Positions 1 to 11,200 of a stretch of 64,000 nucleotides of DNA are shown one piece after another; position 1 is the stretch's first letter; each line of letters begins with the position of its first letter. A program made the position numbers and the translations under genes. The notes below the pieces were generated by a model. The model saw only the letters and a program-made list of their open reading frames with translations, made no database searches and was not told where the DNA came from. The stretch spans positions 560,001 to 624,000 of the forward strand of contig CM074135.1 in assembly GCA_037178625.1 (NCBI GenBank), in the 5' to 3' direction. The DNA comes from Skeletonema tropicum. Its lineage: Eukaryota; Bacillariophyta; Thalassiosirophyceae; Thalassiosirales; Thalassiosiraceae.

Positions 1-1718
1 GAGAGTTTCATCCACAGTGTGATAACTCTCTAGGGAGACAAAATATTTGGAGATTTCTTGGGGGGGAGTGTTACCAGATTGGAGAAATCTTCCTTGTGTC
101 TGCAGTCTACAGACTCTATTGCTTCTCATTAGTGAAAGATCCATCGTGGATGATGGCTACTGTTTTGAGACAAAGCAACAACGACGATGCTGTGCTGGTT
201 TATTCATCAAGCTGGTGTAATCAATTACATGAAGATTACACGAAAGGAGGGGAGAAAGTAGGGAGGGAGCTGGAGTCGACTATGAGGAGGGAGTTAGGTG
301 GCTGATCAAGAAGTGAAGTTCACAGATTGCGGTAGTCAGTGTCTATACAATTACAAGTAGTAATGTGTCGAGCTAGAAGTGCTGCCAACTAATAAGACAA
401 TTCAGCATCACTGGACTCTCGGATGTTCCAAGTCCCCATGATTTTGCGTCACTAACTCTACACGTCTGCCTCGTCGAATATTCTTCTTCTCCCCATAAAC
501 ATTGGCATGAGCTTGTTCAGCAGATGCATCACTTTCTAGGTGTACGATTCGATGATTGATTTGCCGTTCCTTCAGATCGGCAGGCAATTTTTGGGACGGA
601 GGTGGAGGCGCAACGATGCATATTGATTCTTCTTTGGCCGCCTAGAGATATCTGCCGCCGCCGACTGTCATTACTGTCTCTATCGTCTTCATGGCAACGC
701 TTGTGTCCACTAGCAGTTATCGGCCGTTCTCCCTCGGCGTGCGGAAGAGAGATGCGATGGCGTGGAACTTCCGACTGTCGGCATCGTCAAATAATTCGCC
801 GTAAAGGAAGAGCCGCAGAGTTGTCTAGATGCTATCACTATGGTAATTATTTAGGCGCTGCCATTCATGGATGCGGTTAGCATTGATATCATCATCAATG
901 CAATGCAGCGATACTTCGTACGACTGGCGTATCTCGACGTATGTACGAGCAAAAAGATTCCCTGAAACTGAAATCACACCTCAAAACACAGCAATTCAGC
1001 ATTGTCGACAATACAGCGTTCGATCTGCCCCTATACCGCCGCGGCGGCCAATACCGAGCATAGCAACCTCCTCTACAATGTCCTCGCCGACTCCCCCTGG
1101 CTTGGTTTCACTCAAATCGGACAAGAAGGCGTCCGGAACGGACAGATAGAAAATTCAGGACATCTTAAGGGACAGACTCGTTCTTAAAGGTACAGACTAG
1201 TTTTAGACTGGTATCGTCACTGTTACGTATGAAGTACGTACCTGATCGCGGATCTGAGACGACGTGTCTCTTTGACAATTCAGTGATCACGGCAAGCAAG
1301 TCTCCACATGTCTCATGTCTCTCGATCCCATCACATCGTACTTCTTTGCTCCAATCATGTCATGTACATAGCTCCTGAAGCTGGTGGAATTTGAGCCTCA
1401 CAACAGCTCACAACTCACAATACACTGGTTTCAAAGGAGAGTTTGAACTCGCGTCTCGTGTCGGCAAACATTCTGAAGACAGTCTTATGGTGACGTGTCC
1501 AAGTATTGTAGTTATTCATCAAAAAGAAGAGTGTTTGTTTATTTACTTTGATTATTCACACGAAGAGATGCTCAAAGACCGCGCAGCTATTTTGTCAGGT
1601 TGAACGAATGGATCCTTATTGAATCCCATCCGTGTCATCCGTCATTACAATAACCTGGTCTTCACACATCATTCTTCACAACAAGTTAGAGATTGTTTTG
1701 TATTCGCGAGCTGGCTAA
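1..1718. other. Region without a recognisable gene
   Basis: Only short open frames (at most about 92 codons) occur here, on either strand, and none resembles a known family. One stretch around 1025-1187 (plus) reads like protein for about 40 codons but has no start, no partner exon and no recognisable domain. The part closest to 1719 is the downstream (3') flank of the SelO gene. Confidence 0.5.
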
Positions 1719-1779
1719 GGACGAGAAGGCATCTCCCACATCCCACATAAGTAGAAGAGTGATTACCTCTCGCCCTCAT
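1719..1779 (-). promoter_or_regulatory. Possible SECIS-like hairpin in the SelO 3' UTR
   Basis: It lies 15 nt past the TAA that follows the putative Sec codon. On the minus strand an ATGA (1776-1779) is followed directly by a 10-nt purine-rich arm that can pair with 1719-1729, with two wobble pairs. An unpaired AA (1763-1764) sits 11 nt after the ATGA, which is the usual SECIS spacing. The matching 3' GA of the non-Watson-Crick quartet is not clearly present (the sequence there reads TTAG). I therefore hold this as a candidate only; the real SECIS may lie further downstream. Confidence 0.3.
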
Positions 1780-1793
1780 CGGATCCAACACGC

Positions 1794-4491
1794 TTAACTG
1801 GATCAGGACATGAATGCCGTGCCCCCTGCACTAAGTGACTCAGCTGGTGCACGACGATAGTATTTCTTCTGGTTCTCTGGAGTCCCTTCTCCATATGGAT
1901 CTTTGCAAAGCTCAAACAGTTCATTTACAACCGAGTAATCAGGTTTGACTTCCTTGAATGAGAACGGATTGCCAGGGATCTTGCCTGGATCAGCTCTCGT
2001 GTATGCGTCGACTAACATCCACTCTTTCAGCGTAAACTTGGGGTTTGCTAATCTCATCCTCTCCTCTATCGGCACAACTTCAGTTCCAGAAGTTGACTGT
2101 TCTGTGATGTACTCATGGCAACGCGTTAATTCTTTGTGCCACTTCTCGATCCAAGCACGTAGAGTGTCTCGATTGTCATCGCTCAGAGGGTCGTAGAATG
2201 GATTCGTATCTTCATCTCCCAAGAGTGTAGAAAGCATTCCACCATAATCATCATCGCCATCCGCTGGCTTGTACTTTGCTGCCACATACGTGAGCTGCCT
2301 CCAAAATAGAGTCCAATCGGCACGAGACGTTCGCAGCATAGGCTCAATCTCTCCATACAAATCATCTGATGTCTTGACCATGTCGGGTGGCCCAATATCC
2401 AATCCCATCTTTGCAGTGATTGCCTCATCAACTGCCTTTTCAAATACCTTCGAAGCCTTATTGAGCATCTCGTTACGAGTTATGTCTGCATCTCCCCCAT
2501 TGGCCTCGACGATCGGGAGAAGACTCTCTGCCAATACAGCAAAATTTGCAAAACCGGCATTCGGTTGATTCATGAAACCAAAATGGTCACCTGATCCAGA
2601 TGGTAGAGAGTAAACAAGGTCAGCTTGGAAGTCAGAGAGGGTTTTGCAGCACGCGAACAAGGAGAACTCAAAGTAGTCAAATATGTATATGATGCTTACC
2701 TGAACCAGTCCACTTCGCCGATAGGGGATGGTAGACATCCAAAAATCCGAATGGGCCGTAGTCCATCGTTCTACCGCCCACTAAACAATTGTCGGCATTG
2801 AAGTTGCCCTAGAAGAGAGTAAACAAAGTCAATTGGAGGTGAGAGAGGCTTCGTATGCACGGCAAAAAAGGTAATGAGCTCAAAGTCAAGTACGATGCTT
2901 ACTCACCTGAACAAAGCCAACACGGACCCAACCGGCGACCATCTTGGCAATCCTCACCATGGCCGCATCCATTAGTGCAATGGCTGCCGACTTAGCATCC
3001 TTACTTTCCCAATATGGTGCATATGCCTCGTCGTAGTATTCTCGAAAGCAGGCGTGCCACATCATATCTTCCAACTCTTGATATTGCTGCGTATCTTTAA
3101 TTGACATGTCAACACCATCCTCACCCCCATCATTCTTCAACTGTTTGGCAGCACCAAGTTTCGCCTGCATCATCTCCACTCGTCGAGCAAACAAGTCCAA
3201 ATGTCCAATCCTAACAAACGAACTAGCCACACGGGTAGTAATCGCACACTTTTCCTCCCTCATAACATCCGGATCGGCCTTACTCTGTGCAGCAATCTGA
3301 CTAATAATCTCACGTTTTTGCTGATCATCATACTGAGCCAATCGTGGATCATCCATCGTGGGCAATGCTCTAGTTTGTGCTCTATCGGAATACCATGGTC
3401 GAGCCGATGTATCTCCCCCCGGATCATCACTCACAATTAAGGATAGGGCACGTGTGGTGCTAATCCCTAAGTGATGCATGGCCTCACTTGCCAAGAATTC
3501 ACGAATGGAAGACCGTAATACTGCTCGACCATCAGCACCACGACAAAAGGGGGTTTGTCCTGCCCCCTTGAGTTGCAATTCATATCGTGCGGCATGCTTT
3601 GGATACAAACTTTCATGACTACTCTCATCGCCATTATTGTCATTATTATTGAATGGAACGACCACCTCACCAATGGAAATAGCCCGACCATCCCCATATC
3701 CATCTCCAGTCCCATATGGACAGTTGTTTGTGTATCGTTTCCCCATGATACTTAGTGCATATGGAGTTGCCCAAGTTTCAATCTCCTTTAATCCCTCCAT
3801 CATCACCATTTCTTCATCATCGCCATCATCACTGGAGGTGGTGGCACCATCCACATCACCACTAAAATACTTCACAAACTCCTCACTATAAACCTCACCC
3901 TCCTCAAATCCCAACTCCTGTGCCATCTCTGGACTATGAATGACCAATTTTGGATTCTTCAATGGGGTAGGTCGAACTTTGACATAGTGGCCATTGAAGA
4001 TTGGACGTCCTGGATGGACACTGGATTTACGACTTAGTGATTTTTCCAAATTGTGTGGATCTTCGGAGGAGAGTTGTTCGATGTAGCTGTGGTGGAGTGA
4101 TTTACGAAAGTTTTGTAGTGGGCGAAATGACGAGGGGGCGGAGGATGTGGATGAAGCAGCTGCAGCGTGCATGAATTAGTTTTGATTTTTTATTTGGAGA
4201 CGCTGCCGCTGCTGATGATGCTGCAGCTTTGGATCCAAGTTGATGCTGCATGGAAGACACAGCTCGTTTCTTGAAAGCCAGTGATCTCGATGATGAAGTA
4301 AATGCAGATGGTGGAATTCTCATGAGAGATGTGTTCGTTGGAACAGCAATCTCTGAGGTGGTGGCCGATGTTGCACTGATGATATAGCAGCTCAGACCTG
4401 CGAAAAGGAAAGCTGCTGACACCGATGACCGTGATCTACTGCTGCCAGAGGCCCTGGGCTTGGACTTAGTTGGTGCAGCCTTGATTTGCAT
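1794..4491 (-). CDS. SELENOO: Selenoprotein O (SelO/YdiU), protein AMPylase pseudokinase
   Basis: SelO transfers AMP from ATP to Ser/Thr/Tyr of proteins, usually in mitochondria. The kinase-like core is clear: the segment [20 protein letters not shown], then NADNCLVGG and DYGPFGFLD, which hold the catalytic and metal-binding Asp residues. Two GT-AG introns (2809-2906 and 2591-2699) restore the family sequence across FVQ/GNFNADN and [10 protein letters not shown]. The ATG at 4172 has an in-frame stop two codons upstream. A second frame from ATG 4491 joins it through one extra base near 4165, adding a Ser/Ala/Lys-rich leader that suits organelle import. At the 3' end the frame reads ...AFMS, TGA (1803-1805), Ser, Ser, TAA. 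This matches the U-S-S terminus of eukaryotic SelO, so the TGA probably encodes selenocysteine. The full product is about 829 aa. The N-terminal extension is less certain than the core. Confidence 0.9.
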
Positions 4492-4823
4492 AGATTTATA
4501 TCAATGGGAGCGAGGATGTGTGTTGGTAGGCAAGCTCGTTTTATGGAGAGTATGTTTTCACTTAGGAGACGTGTCTACGTAGGAATCAATACTAAAAAGT
4601 CCCCGGTATCGCCACGTCTTCAACCACAAAAACTTTTTTAATTCCTCTGTAGAAACTGGTACAAAATCTTGTGTAGAAAGAGGTATAGACAGCCAAGTCA
4701 TTTTTTTGACCATGGGAATGGCAAAAGCCTTTTAAAAATTGTTAATCAACAATACTGCTGCTCTGTCTAGAGGCTAACTCCACCCAAGCCGACAAAGAAG
4801 CTGAAGCTCCTCCACCAGCAACA
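4492..4823. promoter_or_regulatory. Divergent intergenic region SelO/ERGIC3
   Basis: This 330-bp spacer separates two genes transcribed away from each other and must hold both promoters. It contains CTACGTAGGAATC at 4575-4587, a word that also occurs in two other divergent spacers of this window. No TATA box is evident. Confidence 0.5.
4575..4587. promoter_or_regulatory. Shared promoter word, SelO/ERGIC3 copy
   Basis: CTACGTAGGAATC, with the palindrome CTACGTAG at its left. See also 33033-33045 and 50943-50955. Confidence 0.45.
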
Positions 4824-6441
4824 ATGATAGCCGGTCTAGAATACGAGCCAGAGCCAGCGGACACCACAGCATACTCCGCCCAAACTACACCAGCCACCAC
4901 CACCACCACTAACAACTGGTTATCACACTGGCTCACTCCACCGCCGCTACAATGCCACCTCCACTGCCTCCACTACCAATGGCTATAACAACGACTCCTC
5001 TAGCTACACAGACAATAATGACGACAAATACACCAAATTCTCCAAGCAAACCAAGCTCCTCAAAAAAGTCGATTTCTTCCCAAAGACCGACACGGATTAC
5101 GAAATACGCACCGAGCGGGGAGCCCAATTAACATTCATCGGGTACCTACTCATGCTCATTCTAATCACCGCGGAATTCATCACGTGGAACTCATTGAATT
5201 CAGAGGCCAAGGAACATATAGTTGTAGATACATCGATAGGGAAACGAATGAGGGTGAATTTAAACATTACGTTTATGGGGCTGCACTGCGATGATTTGCA
5301 TTTGGATGTGATTGATGTTGCGGGGGATTCACAGATGGATATTTCGGATAATATGTTCAAACGACGACTTAGTGTGGAGGGTGGACGGCCAATCAATACA
5401 CGAGCAAACAATGATGGAGCACAAAAGGTGGAGGCGAATATCAAAGCGGCGGAGGATAAAAAGTTGCAGGAGGTGTTGAAGGCGAATTTACCAAAAGATT
5501 ACTGTGGACCATGTTATGGAGCAGCTGAATCGGATGGGGATTGCTGCAATACCTGTGATGATGTGTTGCAACGATACAAGAAGAAACGATGGAATGAACA
5601 CGCAGTCCAACCACTGGCGGAACAATGTATTCGAGAGGGAAAGGGGAAAGTGGAGCCCAAAAAGATGAGCAAGGGGGAAGGTTGTAATCTGCATGGACAC
5701 TTTACTGTGAACCGAGTTGCAGGGAATTTTCATATTGCCATGGGCGAGGGTGTGGATAGGGATGGACGTCACATTCATCAATTCTTACCGGAGGATCGGA
5801 TCAATTTCAATGCGAGTCATGTAATTCATGAATTGAGCTTTTTGGATGAGGAGTACGGCGATATTGTTGGGGCAAATAATGTCAATGATGAAAAGAGGAA
5901 GAAAAAGAAGAAGAATGAGATTGAAGGCGAGAGGAGTATGAATGGAGTGACCAAAATTGTTACTGAGGAGACTGGTACTACAGGATTGTTTCAATATTTC
6001 ATCAAGGTAGTACCAACACGGTACAAGGGAGATATTTTGGATGACATGGCATTGGATTTGAGAGATATCAAGGGTGAGAAGATGTTGGAATCCAATAGAT
6101 ACTTTTATACGGAAAGATTTCGACCTTTGTTGGGTGAGGTTCACGAGGAGGCCATTTTGAACGGAGATAGTGATCGGGGCATGGCTGGAGCACATGTTGG
6201 AGGTAAGACTGGTGGGACATTGCATGAGAAAGCGGAGCATCATGATACTGCGAATGCTGTACTGCCAGGTGTTTTTTTTGTGTACGAGATATACCCCTTT
6301 GCTGTGGAAGTTACGAGGAATAGAGTGCCATTTTCTCACCTGTTGATTCGCATCATGGCGACTGTTGGGGGTGTGATGACCATAATGAAATGGATTGATG
6401 GTGCCTTGTATTCACGAGAGAAGAAGAAGCTACTCAAGTAG
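4824..6441 (+). CDS. ERGIC3/Erv46-family ER-Golgi cargo receptor
   Basis: Erv46/ERGIC3 proteins cycle between ER and Golgi in COPI/COPII vesicles with Erv41 and retrieve cargo. Diagnostic features are the N-terminal membrane helix FIGYLLMLILITAEF, the CYGA...CCNTCDDV cysteine motif, the long lumenal domain with GCNLHG and FHIAMG, and the C-terminal PGVFFVYEIYPFAVEV followed by a second helix ending in KKKLLK, a Lys-rich ER-retrieval tail. An ATG at 5152 falls inside the first helix and cannot be the start. The frame runs upstream through KLLKKVDFFPKTDTDYE and joins, through one extra base near 4940, an open frame starting at ATG 4824. That adds a Thr/Asn/Ser-rich cytosolic extension, giving about 538 aa against 380-400 usual. 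The extension is inferred; the core is secure. Lys-rich insert at residues of 5892-5928. Confidence 0.88.
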
Positions 6442-6668
6442 GTCCGTAATATAGTAGAGGAAAGAAGATAACTTTCATTGAATGATACAGTAATTAGAGA
6501 AGTTATCCACTCGACAGAAGTGTACGTCTAGTACAACTGCGTACATGATAATAAGCGAGAAGCAGATTATATACACTGAAAGCAGATGACTCCCTCCTTT
6601 TCACCCCCTTCTTCATTAATCTGTTCATTGTCTTTTAACCAACTGATAGACGTGAAACTAAATAGTAA

Positions 6669-6977
6669 CTACCTCCCACCAAGGGCATTTTGCATGTCCG
6701 CTAAATTCTGCTGCTGTGCCATTTGTGCCTCATTTGCCTTTTGCAACACAACGCCCACCTTCTCCTGCGCTTCTAAATATTTTGACACACATCGATCCGT
6801 ACAGGACATTTCACCCAATGCCAAATCATTTTCCTTGTGCTTACGAGACGCACATTTTTCGAAGCATGTGGAGGCCATTTTATTGAAGAGATTGGTGTAC
6901 ATCTCCATTTCGGTTGTGGCCGCAAATAATGGATCGGGACCAGCTGGTTTGGGCTCTTCTTTTCCAAAGAAATTCAT
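6669..6977 (-). CDS. TIM10: Mitochondrial intermembrane-space chaperone Tim10
   Basis: Small Tim proteins form a Tim9-Tim10 hexamer that escorts hydrophobic precursors across the mitochondrial intermembrane space to TIM22. The 102-aa product has the twin CX3C signature, CFEKC and CTDRC, separated by 17 residues. The CTDRCVSKYLEAQEKVG segment is characteristic of Tim10 rather than Tim9, Tim8 or Tim13. Length is normal for the family, there is no targeting peptide (as expected for a Mia40 substrate), and no frame problem is present. It converges on the ERGIC3 gene with about 230 bp between stops. Confidence 0.92.
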   Translation of the reverse strand: MNFFGKEEPKPAGPDPLFAATTEMEMYTNLFNKMASTCFEKCASRKHKENDLALGEMSCTDRCVSKYLEAQEKVGVVLQKANEAQMAQQQNLADMQNALGGR

Positions 6978-7881
6978 TTTGCTGTTATGCCGTGACTCTG
7001 TGATGATATTATGGATGATTCTGATCTGCAGCTAAGCTGTGGTGTGGTATTGTTGCTGTGGTGGTTGTGGTGCGATGTTGGTAGGATTGTGCTGTGGCCT
7101 GTGGCCTGTGGCTGTGGATGGAAGGAAGTTGAAATGAAAGCTTTGTACCGATACGACAGGTTCAGAATAGGAATTAGTAGAAAAGCGAAGAGGTTGTAAG
7201 TGTCATACACAAAAGCACACTAGGCCACTACATACCTTAAGTCATGGACAAAAAAAAAAAAATTAACGGAAATCTTAAAGTATGTACGTCATGGTTGGCC
7301 CTCCAGGGGCGAAATTATCTACAATTATCTAGAGCTCATGGACATCCAGTCTCATCCAGTCGTCCACTCCAATCCATATTGTAAGTATATAACCATCCGT
7401 CCACCCAGTCATCAAGTATTCTCAGTTCTTAGTAAATAATTATGGGGAGGAGGCAAAGAATATGAGTTCTAATAGACGTTTTTGGCAGAGTATCAAAGAG
7501 CCACTTCTCTAGAGACCCACCTACCATTATTCACCAATCAGGGCTTGTAAGTTCTAGTTGGCCCTTAATGTTCTTCCTGTGGTAATAGTTATCAAAAAGT
7601 GGAAAGGAAAAGAAAATTAAATGAAGAGAGGTCAGATCTTCAGAAGAAGAAAGTATCTTGAAACTGAGAGAGTTGAATTAATGTAAACAAAAGTAGGACA
7701 CTTGCTAATCAGAAATGCCTTGAGACTATTCCCAGGCAGGGCTAATATTAATTCACATATCTATCGATGTCTAAAAAATGGAGAGACCATACAATAGAAA
7801 TGAATAGTTGTAGTTGTACCTAGTTTGTAGTGATTGATGGATGTGGATGTAGGTGCATGGGTGGATAATGCAAAACGAGGC
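6978..7881. other. Intergenic region with no gene seen
   Basis: About 900 bp upstream of Tim10 and downstream of the tRNA pair. It contains a 12-14 nt A-run near 7249 and only short, low-quality open frames. Nothing further is recognisable. Confidence 0.5.
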
Positions 7882-7886
7882 AAAAA
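7882..7886 (-). terminator. RNA polymerase III terminator of the tRNA pair
   Basis: On the minus strand a run of five T follows the tRNA-Tyr discriminator base after one nucleotide. No comparable T-run lies between the two tRNAs. Confidence 0.75.
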
Positions 7887-7887
7887 G

Positions 7888-7972
7888 TCTCTCGAACCGG
7901 AATCGAACCAGTGACCGATGGATTACTACTGCCTACTACAGTCCACCGCTCTACCAACTGAGCTATCGAGAG
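7888..7972 (-). tRNA. tRNA-Tyr (anticodon GTA) with a 12-nt intron
   Basis: The acceptor stem CTCTCGA pairs perfectly with TCGAGAG, with discriminator A. The D-arm AGCTCAGTTGGTAGAGC and the T-arm CTGGTTCGATTCCGG are standard. The anticodon stem GTGGA/TCCAT encloses C-T-G-T-A and an interrupted loop. Removing 12 nt after the base following the anticodon restores a 7-nt loop, the canonical eukaryotic intron position, and tRNA-Tyr genes are commonly split. Confidence 0.93.
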
Positions 7973-7978
7973 AACGAA

Positions 7979-8051
7979 TGACCAATGCCGGACTTGAACC
8001 GACGACTTTCGGGTCTGGAATCCGATGCTCTACCAACTGAGCTAATTAGTC
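7979..8051 (-). tRNA. tRNA-Trp (anticodon CCA)
   Basis: The acceptor stem GACTAAT pairs with ATTGGTC (one G-T pair), with discriminator A. The D-arm is AGCTCAGTTGGTAGAGC and the T-loop TTCAAGT. The anticodon loop reads TTCCAGA, giving CCA. The last pair of the anticodon stem (A31-C39) is a mismatch. It lies only 6 nt upstream of tRNA-Tyr on the same strand. Confidence 0.88.
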
Positions 8052-8246
8052 TTCGTCTGTCCCTCGAGGCGAAAGAGAAAACATAAATCGTGTTTTTGTG
8101 CGTTTTCTCTAGAACCTTTTCTGCACGACTGACTGAACCAAAGAACGGGACAAACGAATTATGGCACGAGACTAAATGAAATAAGTTATGGCACGAGGAC
8201 AATTAGTATTCCTTGTAGATACAGACAGTTAAGATAATTTAGGCTG

Positions 8247-11200
8247 TTAATCATCCTCGTGCTCATCACCTTGTATTCCCTTTTCGTTCCACGTTGTCTT
8301 CCATGATTTGACAATATGTTCCACAGCAGTAGCCTTGATGGGACGGTTTCTTCGACTCTTGACGTAAAGCTTCACTGCCATTTCATCCAGGCGTAGGCCC
8401 TTCACATAAGATCGATCATTCACCTCCAATGCAAGAGCATCATCGACAGGTGCGATGGCAACTAAAGTTTCCTCCATTGACTCAACAAGTTCCCATACAT
8501 AACGTTCTTCTGTTGGAGCTACAAGATGCCAAAGGTCTCCAACAATATGTTTCGTAATACCAACATCTCGGACACGCTTTTGAAGTACGAAGATGAAATC
8601 CTCAGCCTCACTCACTGAAAGCCCCGCAGCGATGCTCATCAATTCATGAATGGTTGATATGATTTCAAAATCTTTCTCGATATTCTTTTTAAGAGCTGGC
8701 ATTTGAGGAACGAGACTTTCAAAATATTCCTTCATAACTTTGATGTCCCCCGTCATTCGATCCAGAGCAGTCTTCACATCTCCAAAGAAAGGCCGCTTAT
8801 TGTTGCGATGCTTTTCAGCCCGCTGCAATAAGCACTTCGTGTAGAAGATTACAGTTGCTGACATGAGACTCATCACACTTTTAACGACCATAAAATCATC
8901 CATGTAATGTTCCAGATCCTCATGGAAGTCTTCCAGCGTCCGCACTAAGGAAAGAGCGAGGTCGTTCTCAACCATCTCCACTTCCCAGCTTTCTTCAAAG
9001 AGACGCACGCCAATTTCTTCTTCAATTGGATCAAAGACGTAAATGTGGACACTTCGAGCTGAGTACACAGCATCACTGCTGTAGACACCCATCAGCTCAT
9101 TCGAGCTGGCCTCCAACGTGGCAATCATATCTTGTGAAAATTCGCACTGTTCCATTAGTTCCGCAACCATGTCCTCACACTTCTCACTCATTCGAGTAAA
9201 ATCATTCGATGCAGCACAGCACGTTTCCAAATCTTGCAGATAATTGTTTCGAGCATGGATTTGTTTCGATCGCATGTGTGAGAGGATAATGCATACAGCA
9301 AGAATGAGAGCGTCTGATTTCTTGGATAGTCTCTCTTGGATGGTGCGGAGCTGCACACTAGAGAATGAGAACACGTCTTCACATAGGGAAGTAGTAAGTT
9401 TACCATCGGCAGATTGGTTTTTGACTGTTTCGGACCTGTATCAAAATATTAGCAAGTGTGCACATGAAATATGAGAGGTGCAATTAAATGCAGAAAAAGT
9501 TAACAATGTCACATCACAACTTACCCGTAGATCTTGTCCAACCATTCATCCGTCTGGCTTCTTGTCCTAACCAAAAACTCCTCTTGCGCCAAACGATGGA
9601 CTTCCCACAACATATTGTTTACCCATGCAAGACTATCAGTTGCGTTCTTCATATTCACAGTTCGTTTGTCACCTGCAAACAACTCTGGTCGCTCCTCGAA
9701 ATAAGTCTTCTTTGTATCACGCTTAGATACGACCTCTGGGAACGTCTCCTCAATCGTTTCACGGAAGTACTCTACCCATGCTACCAACTCCAATAGCTGC
9801 GTAATAGTCAGATCAGGCAAATTCTGTCCATCTGGTCCACCAATCTGCTGAACAATGTGGTTTGAACACACATGTGCCACACATGAACTCCAGAGCGCCT
9901 CAACGTGCCAGTGCGGGGCAAAGCACGGAGACATTTGATGCTTCACAATGTCAATCTCAGTAACGAGTTCCGTTGCAGCCTTGAGCACCGCCGTGAATTG
10001 AGTATTGGCGGCGTCTTCCTCGTCTGCTATATCAGCAGCATGTTCGTGGACGCCACGAAACATCTCAACTCCACGCAGCTCAAAGTCTTGATAAAGTTGT
10101 TCCAAAGCTGCTGCTCTCATATTGGTAAAGCGCAAGTTACCAGAATCTCCTCTCTCCTTCCGCTTCTTTTCAAACGACTCTGCCGCACGCTCGTATACTT
10201 CTACTGCCTCCACCAACGCAACCATCCCCGCAGGATTATTAATCGATAGATCAAAGGCTGAACCGATTCCAGAAATAATCCTCATCCTGATCTCATCCCC
10301 CAATTCCCAAACATTCTGAACATGTGCACTCAAAAAGTTATCTACCATGGTCACATTGAAATTATGCTGAGAACTCTTCATACTGTTTTCAGCCTCTACC
10401 AACATGATCTCTAATTCTACATGCTCCATGGATACATTACGAATCGTGCTCCACTCCTCGGCAGTCCATTCCCCTCCGTGCAAATCATCACGTAATCGAT
10501 CACACGTGGAGGGGATCTGTGAAAAGAACTCCAACTCACGGAACGTCCGATTGATATTCCTTCGGGCATTGATTGCCTTTCGCATGTAGGGGTACTTGGC
10601 CAATAGGAATTCATCGCGGTCGGAGATCTGACCATCGGAGATGTAGGTGGTGAGTTCTCGCAATCGCCCAATGTCATCTTTGGTGGCGGACACGGCATTG
10701 ACTAATTCTTGCACTTCAAGTCCACTAGCGGCCACGCCATCGTTCAATCGAGCATTAATGATAGATAAATCACGTTGGATCATACCGCGGAGTTTATTCG
10801 TCTCCTTGTCCATTTTCAACTCCGCTCCCTCAGCACCTACCAATGGAAAGCCATGCATGCCAATCTCTTGTCCTTCACTGGTCTTCTCGGACATGACCGA
10901 ATGAGAACTTGAAGGTATCTTCGACGATGACTGAGTAGTATTATTCATACCGATATTCATGGCACCATTCACCAACAACTCATCGATCAATCCAGCATCG
11001 AATAACCACGTCGATACAATATTCACGGCACGATCCTCAGCCTTCTTTTCAAAGTCAACTAGTGGTAAATCGTTCACAGCTTCTTTGATGCTGGGTAATT
11101 CTTCGGGACGTTCATAATACTGAGAATCATCTGTGGCGGTGTTGTTCCCAAGTTGTTGTCGTTGAGAACGACGACGGCGTGAGATATCTTCCTTCTTTTC

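Noticed and set aside
1002..1187. 61-codon open frame with protein-like wording near LLYNVLADSPWLGFTQIGQ
   Set aside because: No start context, no second exon and no recognisable family; kept only as a remark for the region.
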